This document shows, piece after piece, positions 1 to 6,814 of a stretch of 27,328 nucleotides of DNA. The DNA is taken from positions 1 through 27,328 of the forward strand of contig DATNIC010000083.1 in the NCBI GenBank assembly GCA_035604635.1, written 5' to 3'. Made by a program: the position numbers and the translations under genes. The DNA comes from DATNIC01 sp035604635 (GTDB lineage Bacteria > Vulcanimicrobiota > Vulcanimicrobiia > Vulcanimicrobiales > Vulcanimicrobiaceae). Below the pieces are notes generated by a model that saw only the letters and a list, made by a program, of their open reading frames with translations, was not told the DNA's origin and searched no databases. Numbering within the stretch: position 1 is the stretch's first letter; every line of letters begins with the position of its first letter.

Positions 1-310
1 AGCGCAGGAGCTCGAAGTCTTCGGGCTTGCCGGAGTAAATGGGGGGCACCGCGTGGATCACGTAGCTCGCCGTCAGATCGCCGGCGCCCGTGATAACCGC
101 GTTACCGGTTGGACAGCCGCCGATGACCTGGCACTGCGCCAGGATCGTCGGGCCACCCATCCTATGGATCGAACTGTCGACGCCGCCCCCGACGGAAAGC
201 GAGGCATTGGACGAGTTGACGAGCGCGTCGACGGTTATCTGCGTGATGTTTCCCTGTCGCAGCTCAAAGTTCGTGCGGCCGATGCGCCCGGCTAGCAAAT
301 CGTTTGCCAC
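1..310 (-). CDS. Macro-domain protein (ADP-ribose binding/hydrolase-like), C-terminus cut by window edge
   Basis: Reading the minus strand from a GTG at 310 gives 103 codons before the window ends. The product has the macro-domain (Appr-1''-p processing) signature in order: a GNIT motif, then ALVNSSNASL, the glycine loop VGGGVDSSIH, an IGGCPTGNAVIT stretch and YVIHAVPPIYSG. In the family these segments bind ADP-ribose, and many members remove acetyl or ADP-ribosyl groups. The Asn-Ser-Ser-Asn segment corresponds to the usual Asn-Ala-Ala-Asn, and the GGGVD loop is intact. An in-frame TAA lies two codons upstream of the GTG, so this is the most upstream start; no clear Shine-Dalgarno is seen. 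It begins 32 bases after the LivJ-like gene on the same strand, so it is probably the last or a late gene of the long operon. The fold is fairly certain; the substrate is unknown. Confidence 0.82.
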   Translation of the reverse strand, partial: MANDLLAGRIGRTNFELRQGNITQITVDALVNSSNASLSVGGGVDSSIHRMGGPTILAQCQVIGGCPTGNAVITGAGDLTASYVIHAVPPIYSGKPEDFELLR

Positions 311-342
311 GCTTTAGGTATTCGGCTGCTTCCCCGGATGGT

Positions 343-1542
343 TTAACGTGACGCCCAAGCCGGGAACGGGATCACCGGTTTGCCGTCTGCGACGTTTGAC
401 GGGTAGACGACGATCTGCTTGCCCTTTTGCCACTGCATGATATACGAGATGTATCCGAGTTGGATCCCGTTGCGCGGATCGACTTTGTAGGTACCCAGAA
501 TCGTCGGCATGACGAGGGAGGCATAGGCGTCGCGGATTTTATCCTGATTGATCGCGCCGGCTTGCTTGATCGCGGCGACGACGACGTCGATGCAGGCGAA
601 GTTCGATGCCGCGTGATAGTCGGGCGCGCGGTGCCATTCGGCCTGGTAGGCCTTCATGAACTCGAGGTTGGCCGGATCCTTGGCCGCGATGTTCCACGAG
701 ACCGACGAGTACGTCCCCTCGGCGTCGCCGCCGACGTTCTTGACGAAGAGCGGATCGGACGCGCCGATCGCCTCGTAGAACATCTTCGGGGCGTAGTTCG
801 ATTGCTTGAGCTGGCGCAGCACGCCGACGGAGTCGTTGGGGAAAGACATCGCGAGGAGAACGTCAGGATTTGCAGCCTTCACCTTCTCGACTATCGACGA
901 AAAATCGCTGGCGTTACCCGGATAGAACTCCTGAAAGACGATCGCTTGACTGAAGCCGCGCGCGATCGTGGGGACCGCATTGGCGAGCGAGTGACCGAAG
1001 GCGATGTCGGGACCGATGATGGCGAGCCGCCTGAAACCGTGGTCGTGCGCGATCGAGAGGACGCCGAAGAGGTAACTTTGGACCGGGCCAAGCGACTGGA
1101 AGATATAGCGGAAGCCACGGCTGAACATCGCGACGTCGGCCGTCTCGGGACAGATCATCGGCATCTTGTACTTTTCGGCGACGTTCGAAGCCGGTGCGGT
1201 GATCGCGGTGCCGTACGGTCCGATGATCACATCGACTTTGTCTTCGTTGATCAGCCGCTCGTAGAGACGCACGCCGGTCGCGCCGTCGCTCTGATCGTCG
1301 TAGTACTTGAGCGTGAGCTGCCGCCCGAGGACGCCGCCCTTCGCGTTGTGCTGTTTGATCGAAAGCTGGTAGCCTTCGAGGCTGTACTTTCCGCCGTCGG
1401 CGTAGATCCCGGTGAGCGACAACGACGCGCCGAGGACGATGGGCTGATTGCTCTGCGCCTGTGCCGGGACGCGGGTCAGGGGGGCGAACGTCGAGGCGGC
1501 ACCGGCGGCGGCCAGGTTGCGAATGAACTGCGGTCGTTTCAT
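343..1542 (-). CDS. LivJ-like ABC transporter substrate-binding protein (PBP type 1)
   Basis: This 399-residue exported protein is of the branched-chain amino acid-type (Peripla_BP_6) family. It begins with an export signal (a KRPQFIRN basic region, an Ala-rich hydrophobic stretch and a probable cleavage near AQAQS at about residue 30). The mature part has family hallmarks: LSLTGIYADGGKYSLEG, GGVLGRQLTLKYYDDQSD, a NEDKVDVIIGPYGTAI segment, and a long lobe ending near residue 390. The ATG at 1542 is preceded by GGAGAG eight bases upstream. It sits 18 bases after the second NMT1-like binding protein and belongs with livHMGF upstream. Family members bind amino acids, amides, aromatic acids or other small organics, so the ligand cannot be assigned. 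It acts in the periplasm, delivering ligand to the LivH/LivM permease. Confidence 0.9.
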   Translation of the reverse strand: MKRPQFIRNLAAAGAASTFAPLTRVPAQAQSNQPIVLGASLSLTGIYADGGKYSLEGYQLSIKQHNAKGGVLGRQLTLKYYDDQSDGATGVRLYERLINEDKVDVIIGPYGTAITAPASNVAEKYKMPMICPETADVAMFSRGFRYIFQSLGPVQSYLFGVLSIAHDHGFRRLAIIGPDIAFGHSLANAVPTIARGFSQAIVFQEFYPGNASDFSSIVEKVKAANPDVLLAMSFPNDSVGVLRQLKQSNYAPKMFYEAIGASDPLFVKNVGGDAEGTYSSVSWNIAAKDPANLEFMKAYQAEWHRAPDYHAASNFACIDVVVAAIKQAGAINQDKIRDAYASLVMPTILGTYKVDPRNGIQLGYISYIMQWQKGKQIVVYPSNVADGKPVIPFPAWASR

Positions 1543-1560
1543 CGAGAGCTCTCCGTTTCT

Positions 1561-2565
1561 TTACCTTGCGGTGGCTTGGCGATAGTAGCGGTCGTCGTAG
1601 TATTTGAGTGGATCCGTGAGCTGCTTCGGCGGCAAGCCGTAAGCGCTGCGCAGCCCGAGCACGGTCCGAATCCCCGGGACGTCCATCTGCCCCTTGCGCG
1701 CCATGCCCAGCTTCGGATCGACCAGCAGCGCGAAGAGATCCGCCGCAACGTTCGCGGCCATCTGCAGTTTGCTGCCGAGCAAAGCGATCGCTTCGGCGCG
1801 GTTTGCCGGATCGTACATCCAATCGAGCGCGGCGAGGTTCGCGCGGATGTAGCGCACCGCGAGATCGCCGTTCTTTGCGAGCCAGGCTTTGCTCGCGACC
1901 GGACAGAGTGCTTGATACCGGCCGACGACGCTCATCGCGTCGCCGAGCGACTTGCAGCCGAAGGCGAGTGCCTGCAGGTCAAACGGCGTGTTGAGCAATG
2001 TCGCGGCGCAGTCGGGGCTGGTCGTTAGCTTCTGGTAGCGGGCCGGCGTCCCGCCGACGGCTTCGAGCTTGTAGTCGCCGTCCCGCAAGCCGTTTTTCTC
2101 CAGCATGCGTTTCAGTACGAACGCATAGCCCGTGGTGAGCGCATCGACCGCAAGCGTTTTCCCCTTGAGGTCGGCGTACGAGGTGATCTCCGGCCGCGCG
2201 TACAGATACAAGAAGCCGTTGTCGCCGCCCATGAAGGCGACGAAGTCGGCCGGGTTCGGAAGCGGTACCTGGCCCTGACCTTCATCGTAGGCGATGATGT
2301 TGTCGATCGCGGTCAGGGCGACGTCGAAGTCGCCCGCGCTGAGGTGTTGGAACTGGTACACCGAGCCGGGCGTTTGCGTGAGCGTAACCGCAATGCCCTC
2401 CTTTGCGAAGAGCCCTTTGGCGTCAGCGATCCAAATCGGCAACAGATCGGTCCCGGCGAAGACGATCAAGCGCAGCGTCGGCGTCGTTTGTGCCGCCGCC
2501 GCGAGCGGAAGCGCCGCGACGGCGGCGGCGGATCCGGCAACGAACGAAGATCGTGCGATGTTCAT
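1561..2565 (-). CDS. NMT1/SsuA-like ABC substrate-binding protein, tandem copy 2
   Basis: This 334-residue exported protein has a signal peptide (SSFVAGSAAAVAALPLAAAAQ) followed by a type 2 periplasmic-binding fold of the NMT1/THI5/SsuA kind: a WIADAKGLFAKEGI segment, TPGSVYQFQHLSAGDFDVAL, a DLKGKTLAVDA segment and a conserved C-terminal KYYDDRYYR. It is clearly paralogous to the gene just upstream (2580-3584), with the same length and many identical blocks. I place the start at ATG 2565 because GGAGG (2570-2574) lies four bases upstream. An alternative ATG at 2580 overlaps the upstream stop as TGATG and would add five residues. Relatives of this fold bind thiamine precursors, sulfonates, nitrate or aromatic acids and usually pair with SsuC-type permeases. 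Here the only permeases nearby are Liv-type. Confidence 0.88.
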   Translation of the reverse strand: MNIARSSFVAGSAAAVAALPLAAAAQTTPTLRLIVFAGTDLLPIWIADAKGLFAKEGIAVTLTQTPGSVYQFQHLSAGDFDVALTAIDNIIAYDEGQGQVPLPNPADFVAFMGGDNGFLYLYARPEITSYADLKGKTLAVDALTTGYAFVLKRMLEKNGLRDGDYKLEAVGGTPARYQKLTTSPDCAATLLNTPFDLQALAFGCKSLGDAMSVVGRYQALCPVASKAWLAKNGDLAVRYIRANLAALDWMYDPANRAEAIALLGSKLQMAANVAADLFALLVDPKLGMARKGQMDVPGIRTVLGLRSAYGLPPKQLTDPLKYYDDRYYRQATAR

Positions 2566-2579
2566 GTTACCTCCGGACA

Positions 2580-3584
2580 TCAGCGGCTGGCGGCTCGATA
2601 GTACCGGTCGTCATAATACTTCGACGGCGGGCCCATCGTTTTCTTCGGGACGCCGTACTGAGTGCGCAGATCGAGCACGGTCTGTATCCCCGGGACGTCG
2701 ATTCGCGCTTTCGGCGTAAAACCCGTCACGGGATCCATCATCTTCGTGTACATGTCGGCGGCCGCTTGCGGCGTCGTTTTTGCGTTTTCGATCAGGATGC
2801 GCACCGCAGCGTCGCGATTGGCAGGCGTCATCAGCCACGTGTTCGAGGCGATGTGTGCTCGAATGAAGCGCGTCATCACGTCGCCGTTTTTGGCAAGCCA
2901 TGCTTTGCTCGCCATCGCGCAGTTTGCCTCGTAGTGGCCTCCAAGCGCGTCGGTGGCGCGCGCCAACGGCCGCAGTCCCCGCGCATCGGCGACGGCGTCG
3001 AGCGGCGGCGTCAGCAATCCCGCGACGTAGTCGGGCCCGGAGAGCATCTTTTCCATCCGCGCACCCGTGTTCCCGACCGGGACGAGGGTGTAGTCGTTGT
3101 TTCCCAGACCTTTTTGAGCGAGGATTTTCCGCAGGATGAACGAGTAGCCGGTGTTGATCGCGTCCACGACCAGCTGCTTGCCGCGAAGGTCTTCGAACGA
3201 GCGAATCTCGGGTCGAGTGTATAACGTCAGGAAACCGCTGTCGCCGCCGACGACACAGACGAAGTCGGCCGGCTGGGGCAAGGCGACTTCGCCTTGGCCC
3301 TCGTCGTACGCAACGAGATTGTCGAAAGCGGTGAAGGCGAAGTCAAACTCGCCGGCGCTCAGATGTTGGAATTGATAGACCGAGCCGGGCGTCGGCGTGA
3401 TCGCGACGGCGAGGCGTTCTTTGTCGTAAAAGCCCTGCTGCTGCCCGACCCAAAGCGTCCACGTTGCGAGGCCGGGGAAGAGGATGACCTTGAGGTTCGT
3501 AACGGTCTGTGCCGAGCCCACGAGGGGGACTGCCGCGAACGCGGCGGAGGCTCCCGCAACGAAGGACGAGCGAAACAGCTTCAT
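2580..3584 (-). CDS. NMT1/SsuA-like ABC substrate-binding protein, tandem copy 1
   Basis: This is a 334-residue exported protein. ATG 3584 lies one base after the livF stop codon (TAG-T-ATG), with AGAGG upstream inside the end of livF. An upstream in-frame extension (to 3623) lies within livF and is unlikely. The signal peptide (KLFRSSFVAGASAAFAAVPLVGSAQT) is followed by an NMT1/SsuA-like binding domain with the shared motif TPGSVYQFQHLSAGEFDFAF, an AYDEGQGEVALPQPADFV block and the C-terminal KYYDDRYYR. Its equal length and strong similarity to the next gene indicate tandem duplication and divergence. It probably delivers a second related ligand, or acts as a paralogous receptor for the same transporter. 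The ligand is unknown. Confidence 0.88.
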   Translation of the reverse strand: MKLFRSSFVAGASAAFAAVPLVGSAQTVTNLKVILFPGLATWTLWVGQQQGFYDKERLAVAITPTPGSVYQFQHLSAGEFDFAFTAFDNLVAYDEGQGEVALPQPADFVCVVGGDSGFLTLYTRPEIRSFEDLRGKQLVVDAINTGYSFILRKILAQKGLGNNDYTLVPVGNTGARMEKMLSGPDYVAGLLTPPLDAVADARGLRPLARATDALGGHYEANCAMASKAWLAKNGDVMTRFIRAHIASNTWLMTPANRDAAVRILIENAKTTPQAAADMYTKMMDPVTGFTPKARIDVPGIQTVLDLRTQYGVPKKTMGPPSKYYDDRYYRAASR

Positions 3585-3585
3585 A

Positions 3586-4299
3586 CTAAACCTCTCCGAG
3601 GAAACGCCGCTTGACGTCTTCATTGTTCCGTATATCGGCCGCGGACCCGCTCATGACCGTCTTGCCTTCGGTGAGGACGTAAGCGCGTGAAGCGAGCTCC
3701 AAGGCCTGGACGACGTTCTGCTCGACCAGGACGACCGCGACTCCGTGCGCATTGATCTCGCCAATCAGTGCGAAGACTTCGAGCGTGATCTTCGGCGACA
3801 GCCCGAGTGAGGGCTCGTCCATGAGCAGGATCACCGGGTCCGACATCAGCGCGCGCGCGATCGCGACGATCTGCTGCTGGCCGCCGGAGAGCGAGCCGGC
3901 TGCACGGTTGCGCAGCGGGACCAGCATCGGGAAGCGTTCGTACATCCCGTCGACGCGCGAACGCGCCTTCCCGCGGACGCGGCGAACGTCGGCACCGACG
4001 CGCAAGTTTTCGTCGACGCTCATGTCGCGAAAGAGATTGCGGCCCTCGGGGACGAGCGCGATTCCCAACTCGACGATCGCTGCCGGTGCGTGGCCGGTGA
4101 TCGATACTCCGTCGAACAGCACGGTCCCGCTGCCGGCTCGTACGATCCCCATCAACGTCTTGAGCGTCGTCGACTTGCCGGCCCCGTTCGCGCCGACGAT
4201 GCTGACGATCTCGCCCCGATCGATCGCGAACGAGACGCCGTGCAGCGCTTTGAAGTCGCCATAGCTCGCCTCTAGAGCGGTGACTTCCAAGAAGGCCAT
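3586..4299 (-). CDS. livF: Liv-type ABC transporter ATP-binding protein (LivF-like)
   Basis: This 237-residue cytoplasmic ATPase is of the LivF group. Walker A is GANGAGKST, the signature is LSGGQQQIVAIARAL, Walker B is VILLMDEPSLGLSP, and the H-loop position is occupied in VVLVEQN (the LivF-typical Gln/Asn form). The length and the EGRNLFRDMSVDENL segment are typical of LivF. The start is ATG 4299, overlapping the livG stop as TGATG; an in-frame extension to 4461 lies wholly inside livG and is not credible. It should form a heterodimer with LivG to energise LivH/LivM. The overlap points to translational coupling. Confidence 0.93.
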   Translation of the reverse strand: MAFLEVTALEASYGDFKALHGVSFAIDRGEIVSIVGANGAGKSTTLKTLMGIVRAGSGTVLFDGVSITGHAPAAIVELGIALVPEGRNLFRDMSVDENLRVGADVRRVRGKARSRVDGMYERFPMLVPLRNRAAGSLSGGQQQIVAIARALMSDPVILLMDEPSLGLSPKITLEVFALIGEINAHGVAVVLVEQNVVQALELASRAYVLTEGKTVMSGSAADIRNNEDVKRRFLGEV

Positions 4300-5036
4300 C
4301 AAATCGTTTCCGCGAGCGGAGCGCCGAGGTACGCCTCGATGACCCGCGGATCGGCTTGGATCGCCTTCGGATCCCCCTCGGCGATGCAGCGGCCGGCGTC
4401 GAGGACGACAATGCGGTGTGAGATGCGCATCACCAAGCGCATCACGTGTTCGATCCCGCATACCGTTCCGATTCCGTGCTCGCTCAAGCGCACGACGAAT
4501 TCGGCCATCGTATCCATTTCGCTCGGCGTCAGACCCGCCATGACTTCGTCGAGCAGCAACAAACGCGGACGCAGAGCGAGCGCGCGCGCGACCTCGAGGC
4601 GCTTGCGCTGGGTCAAAGTCAAGGACGACGCCGGGCGCGTCGCGAGCGGCGCAAGCCCGACGAAATCGACGATCTCGCGCGCCGCGCGGCGCGCCGCGCC
4701 GATCGACCGCGCATGAGTCAGCGCGCCGACTGCGACGTTATCGACAACCGAGAGATTTCCGAAGGGACGGACGATTTGGTACGTCCGCCCGATCCCCATC
4801 TGCGCGATCTGGTGCGGGCTGCGGCCGAGGATCGAGCGGCCGAGGAAACGGACGTCGCCGCGTTGCGGGCGCAGGACGCCGCTGATCACGTTGAAGAGCG
4901 TCGTTTTACCGGCACCGTTGGGACCGATCAGCGAGAGGATCTCGCCTTCACGAATCTCGAGGGAGACGCAGTCGAGGGCGGCAACGCCGCCGAAGGCGAC
5001 CGAGACGTCGGTAACGGAGAGCAGCGCGTCGCTCAC
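4299..5036 (-). CDS. livG: Liv-type ABC transporter ATP-binding protein (LivG-like)
   Basis: This 245-residue ATPase of the LivG group starts at GTG 5036, overlapping the livM stop (the GTGA arrangement). Walker A is GPNGAGKTT. Walker B is LLLLDEVMAGLTPSE, with Val in the position where many ABC proteins have Pro, as is common in this family. The signature loop reads LTLTQRKRLEVARAL rather than LSGGQ, a LivG-type degenerate signature, and a GIEHVMRLVM segment carries the H-loop His. An upstream in-frame extension to 6128 is a shadow of livM/livH. It pairs with LivF. With a degenerate signature in LivG and a canonical one in LivF, the two ATP sites are probably unequal. Confidence 0.92.
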   Translation of the reverse strand: MSDALLSVTDVSVAFGGVAALDCVSLEIREGEILSLIGPNGAGKTTLFNVISGVLRPQRGDVRFLGRSILGRSPHQIAQMGIGRTYQIVRPFGNLSVVDNVAVGALTHARSIGAARRAAREIVDFVGLAPLATRPASSLTLTQRKRLEVARALALRPRLLLLDEVMAGLTPSEMDTMAEFVVRLSEHGIGTVCGIEHVMRLVMRISHRIVVLDAGRCIAEGDPKAIQADPRVIEAYLGAPLAETI

Positions 5037-5941
5037 GTGGTCCGCCGCATCCGTTGCACGAGCGCGGGGACGATCCCGCGAGGCAGTACGATCAACAGCA
5101 CGACCAGCAGTCCGCCGAAGATCATGAGGTAGACCTGCGGGAATTTCGCCCACAATGCTTCCGCGATCTGCGTCATCAAAACGCCGCCGACGAGCGGTCC
5201 CCACACGGTCCCGACTCCACCGAGGATCGCCATCACGACGGATTGGAGGTCGAGTCGCGGCGAGAACACGGCATCCGGCTCGATGTAGGTGAGGAACCAG
5301 GCATAGCCGCCGCCGAGCAAACCCGGGATCAACGCGCTCAGCGCAAAGGCGTACATCTTTTCGAGGGTCACGTTGATCCCGAGCGTCCCGGCGACTTGCT
5401 CGTCTTCGCGGAGTGCCTGAAGGCGTAAGCCGAACGCGCTGCGATCGATCCACGCCGTGAGAGCGATGGCGCAGACCGTGATCGCGAGAGTCCAGTAGAA
5501 AATCGAGCGCAGATCCGAGGCCGGCGGCAGAAAGAGCCCCGAGCCGCCACCGGTCGCCGGGATCGCGGTGATGACGACACGCGACGTCTGCGCGAGACCG
5601 AACATTCCCATCGCGAAGAACGGCCCGCGCAGACGCAGCATCACGTAGCCCATGGGGATCGAGAGCGCGCACGCGATGACCCCGCCGCTGAGCGCCGCGA
5701 GCAGCCAGTACCACTTCAGATTGACGACGATGAGCCCCGTTGCGTAAGCGCCGATGCCGAAGAATGCAATCTGGCCGAACGAAAAATAGCCGGCATATCC
5801 CGAGATGATGTTCCAGCCGTAAGCGAGGCCGACATAAAGGACCGTAATGTAGAGCAAGTTGAGGTAGTAGCCGTTGAGCCACGACGGCGCGGCGACCAGC
5901 AGTGCAACGACGAGCGCCGCGACCGGCAGCCAGAGCTTCAC
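5033..5941 (-). CDS. livM: Liv-type ABC transporter permease (LivM-like)
   Basis: This 302-residue polytopic inner-membrane protein begins at GTG 5941 (KLWLPVAALVVALLVAAP), overlapping the stop of livH; the longer in-frame extension to 6265 is a livH shadow. It contains the LivM hallmarks: a LAYGWNIISGYAGYFSFGQ segment with the conserved GYAG-SFGQ, AFFGIGAYATG, a cytoplasmic loop SAFGLRLQALREDEQVAGTLGIN that contacts the ATPases, and a terminal GGVGTVWGPLVGG segment. The C-terminal tail is basic. It forms the translocation pathway with LivH. Confidence 0.93.
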   Translation of the reverse strand: MKLWLPVAALVVALLVAAPSWLNGYYLNLLYITVLYVGLAYGWNIISGYAGYFSFGQIAFFGIGAYATGLIVVNLKWYWLLAALSGGVIACALSIPMGYVMLRLRGPFFAMGMFGLAQTSRVVITAIPATGGGSGLFLPPASDLRSIFYWTLAITVCAIALTAWIDRSAFGLRLQALREDEQVAGTLGINVTLEKMYAFALSALIPGLLGGGYAWFLTYIEPDAVFSPRLDLQSVVMAILGGVGTVWGPLVGGVLMTQIAEALWAKFPQVYLMIFGGLLVVLLIVLPRGIVPALVQRMRRTT

Positions 5942-6807
5942 GTCGCGCGCCGTCCCAAGATCCCCGAAGGCAAGAACAGTGAGACCAGGATGAAGAGGAC
6001 GTACGGCGCCGCCTCCGAGAGTGTCGCACCGGCGAAGTAGCTCGTGAATGACTGCGCCAGGCCCAAGACCACCGCGCCGGCGATTGTGCCCGCGTAGTTC
6101 CCCAGTCCGCCGATGACCACGATCGCAAAGGCGTTGATCGTGAAGAGGACGCCCATCTGAGGGTTGAGATTGTAGATGAAGCTCATCAGCGCGCCCGCGG
6201 CCGTCGCGACCGCCGTCCCGAGCGCGAAGCTGATCGTCCGCACGCGGTCGGCATCGATCCCGCACGCGAGCGCGCCTTCGACGTCTTGGCTCGTCGCGCG
6301 GATCGCGCGCCCGATTGCCGTGAACCGAAGGAACAGCCCCAAGAGGGCAGCGAGGACCAGCGCGGAGCCGAACGCAAGCAGCCGTGCCTGCGGAATCGAG
6401 AGCCCGGCGACGTGATACGCGCCGGTCAAGTACGGAACCGAACGATAGTTGCCGCCGAAGACCGCAAGCCCGGCCCCCGCTAAGAGAAACGAGAGCCCGA
6501 ACGTGAGGGTGAGTGACGACGCTTCGGCCTTTGCGATCTCGCCGGGGAGCCGGCGCAAGAGATAGCGATGCACCACCGCACCAAAGAGAAAGCCCGCGAT
6601 CGCCGTCAACGGCAGCAGAAAGAGCGGATTGATGTTCGACTGCGCAAAGACGAATGCGCAGAAGACGGCCGAGAGGACGACGAAGTCGCCGTGCGCGAGA
6701 TTGACGACGCGCATGACGCCGAAGATGATGTTGAAGCCGAGCGCGGAGAGCGCGAGGACCCCACCGAGCAAGACTCCGTTGATGACGAGCTGAGCGATCA
6801 GCACCAT
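5938..6807 (-). CDS. livH: Liv-type ABC transporter permease (LivH-like)
   Basis: This 289-residue polytopic inner-membrane protein starts at ATG 6807, eight bases after the stop of the E2 gene. LivH hallmarks are visible: GVLLGGVLALSALGFNIIFG, MRVVNLAHGDFVVL, a cytoplasmic coupling loop TAIGRAIRATSQDVEGALACGID and a GGLGNYAGTIAGAVVLG block. About eight hydrophobic segments can be drawn. It is the permease partner of LivM. The close spacing to the dehydrogenase genes argues that uptake and catabolism share one transcript. Confidence 0.93.
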   Translation of the reverse strand: MVLIAQLVINGVLLGGVLALSALGFNIIFGVMRVVNLAHGDFVVLSAVFCAFVFAQSNINPLFLLPLTAIAGFLFGAVVHRYLLRRLPGEIAKAEASSLTLTFGLSFLLAGAGLAVFGGNYRSVPYLTGAYHVAGLSIPQARLLAFGSALVLAALLGLFLRFTAIGRAIRATSQDVEGALACGIDADRVRTISFALGTAVATAAGALMSFIYNLNPQMGVLFTINAFAIVVIGGLGNYAGTIAGAVVLGLAQSFTSYFAGATLSEAAPYVLFILVSLFLPSGILGRRAT

Positions 6808-6814
6808 GGGCGCA

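Noticed and set aside
427..2028. 533-codon open frame on the plus strand opposite the LivJ-like and NMT1-like genes
   Set aside because: It is antisense to two well-supported genes, is rich in Arg/Asp/Val in the way GC-rich shadow frames are, crosses a gene boundary and has no recognisable domain.
5037..6128. N-terminal extension of the LivG frame (up to 609 codons)
   Set aside because: It lies wholly within livM and the end of livH; the product is Arg-rich with no domain, and a GTG at 5036 fits the family start.
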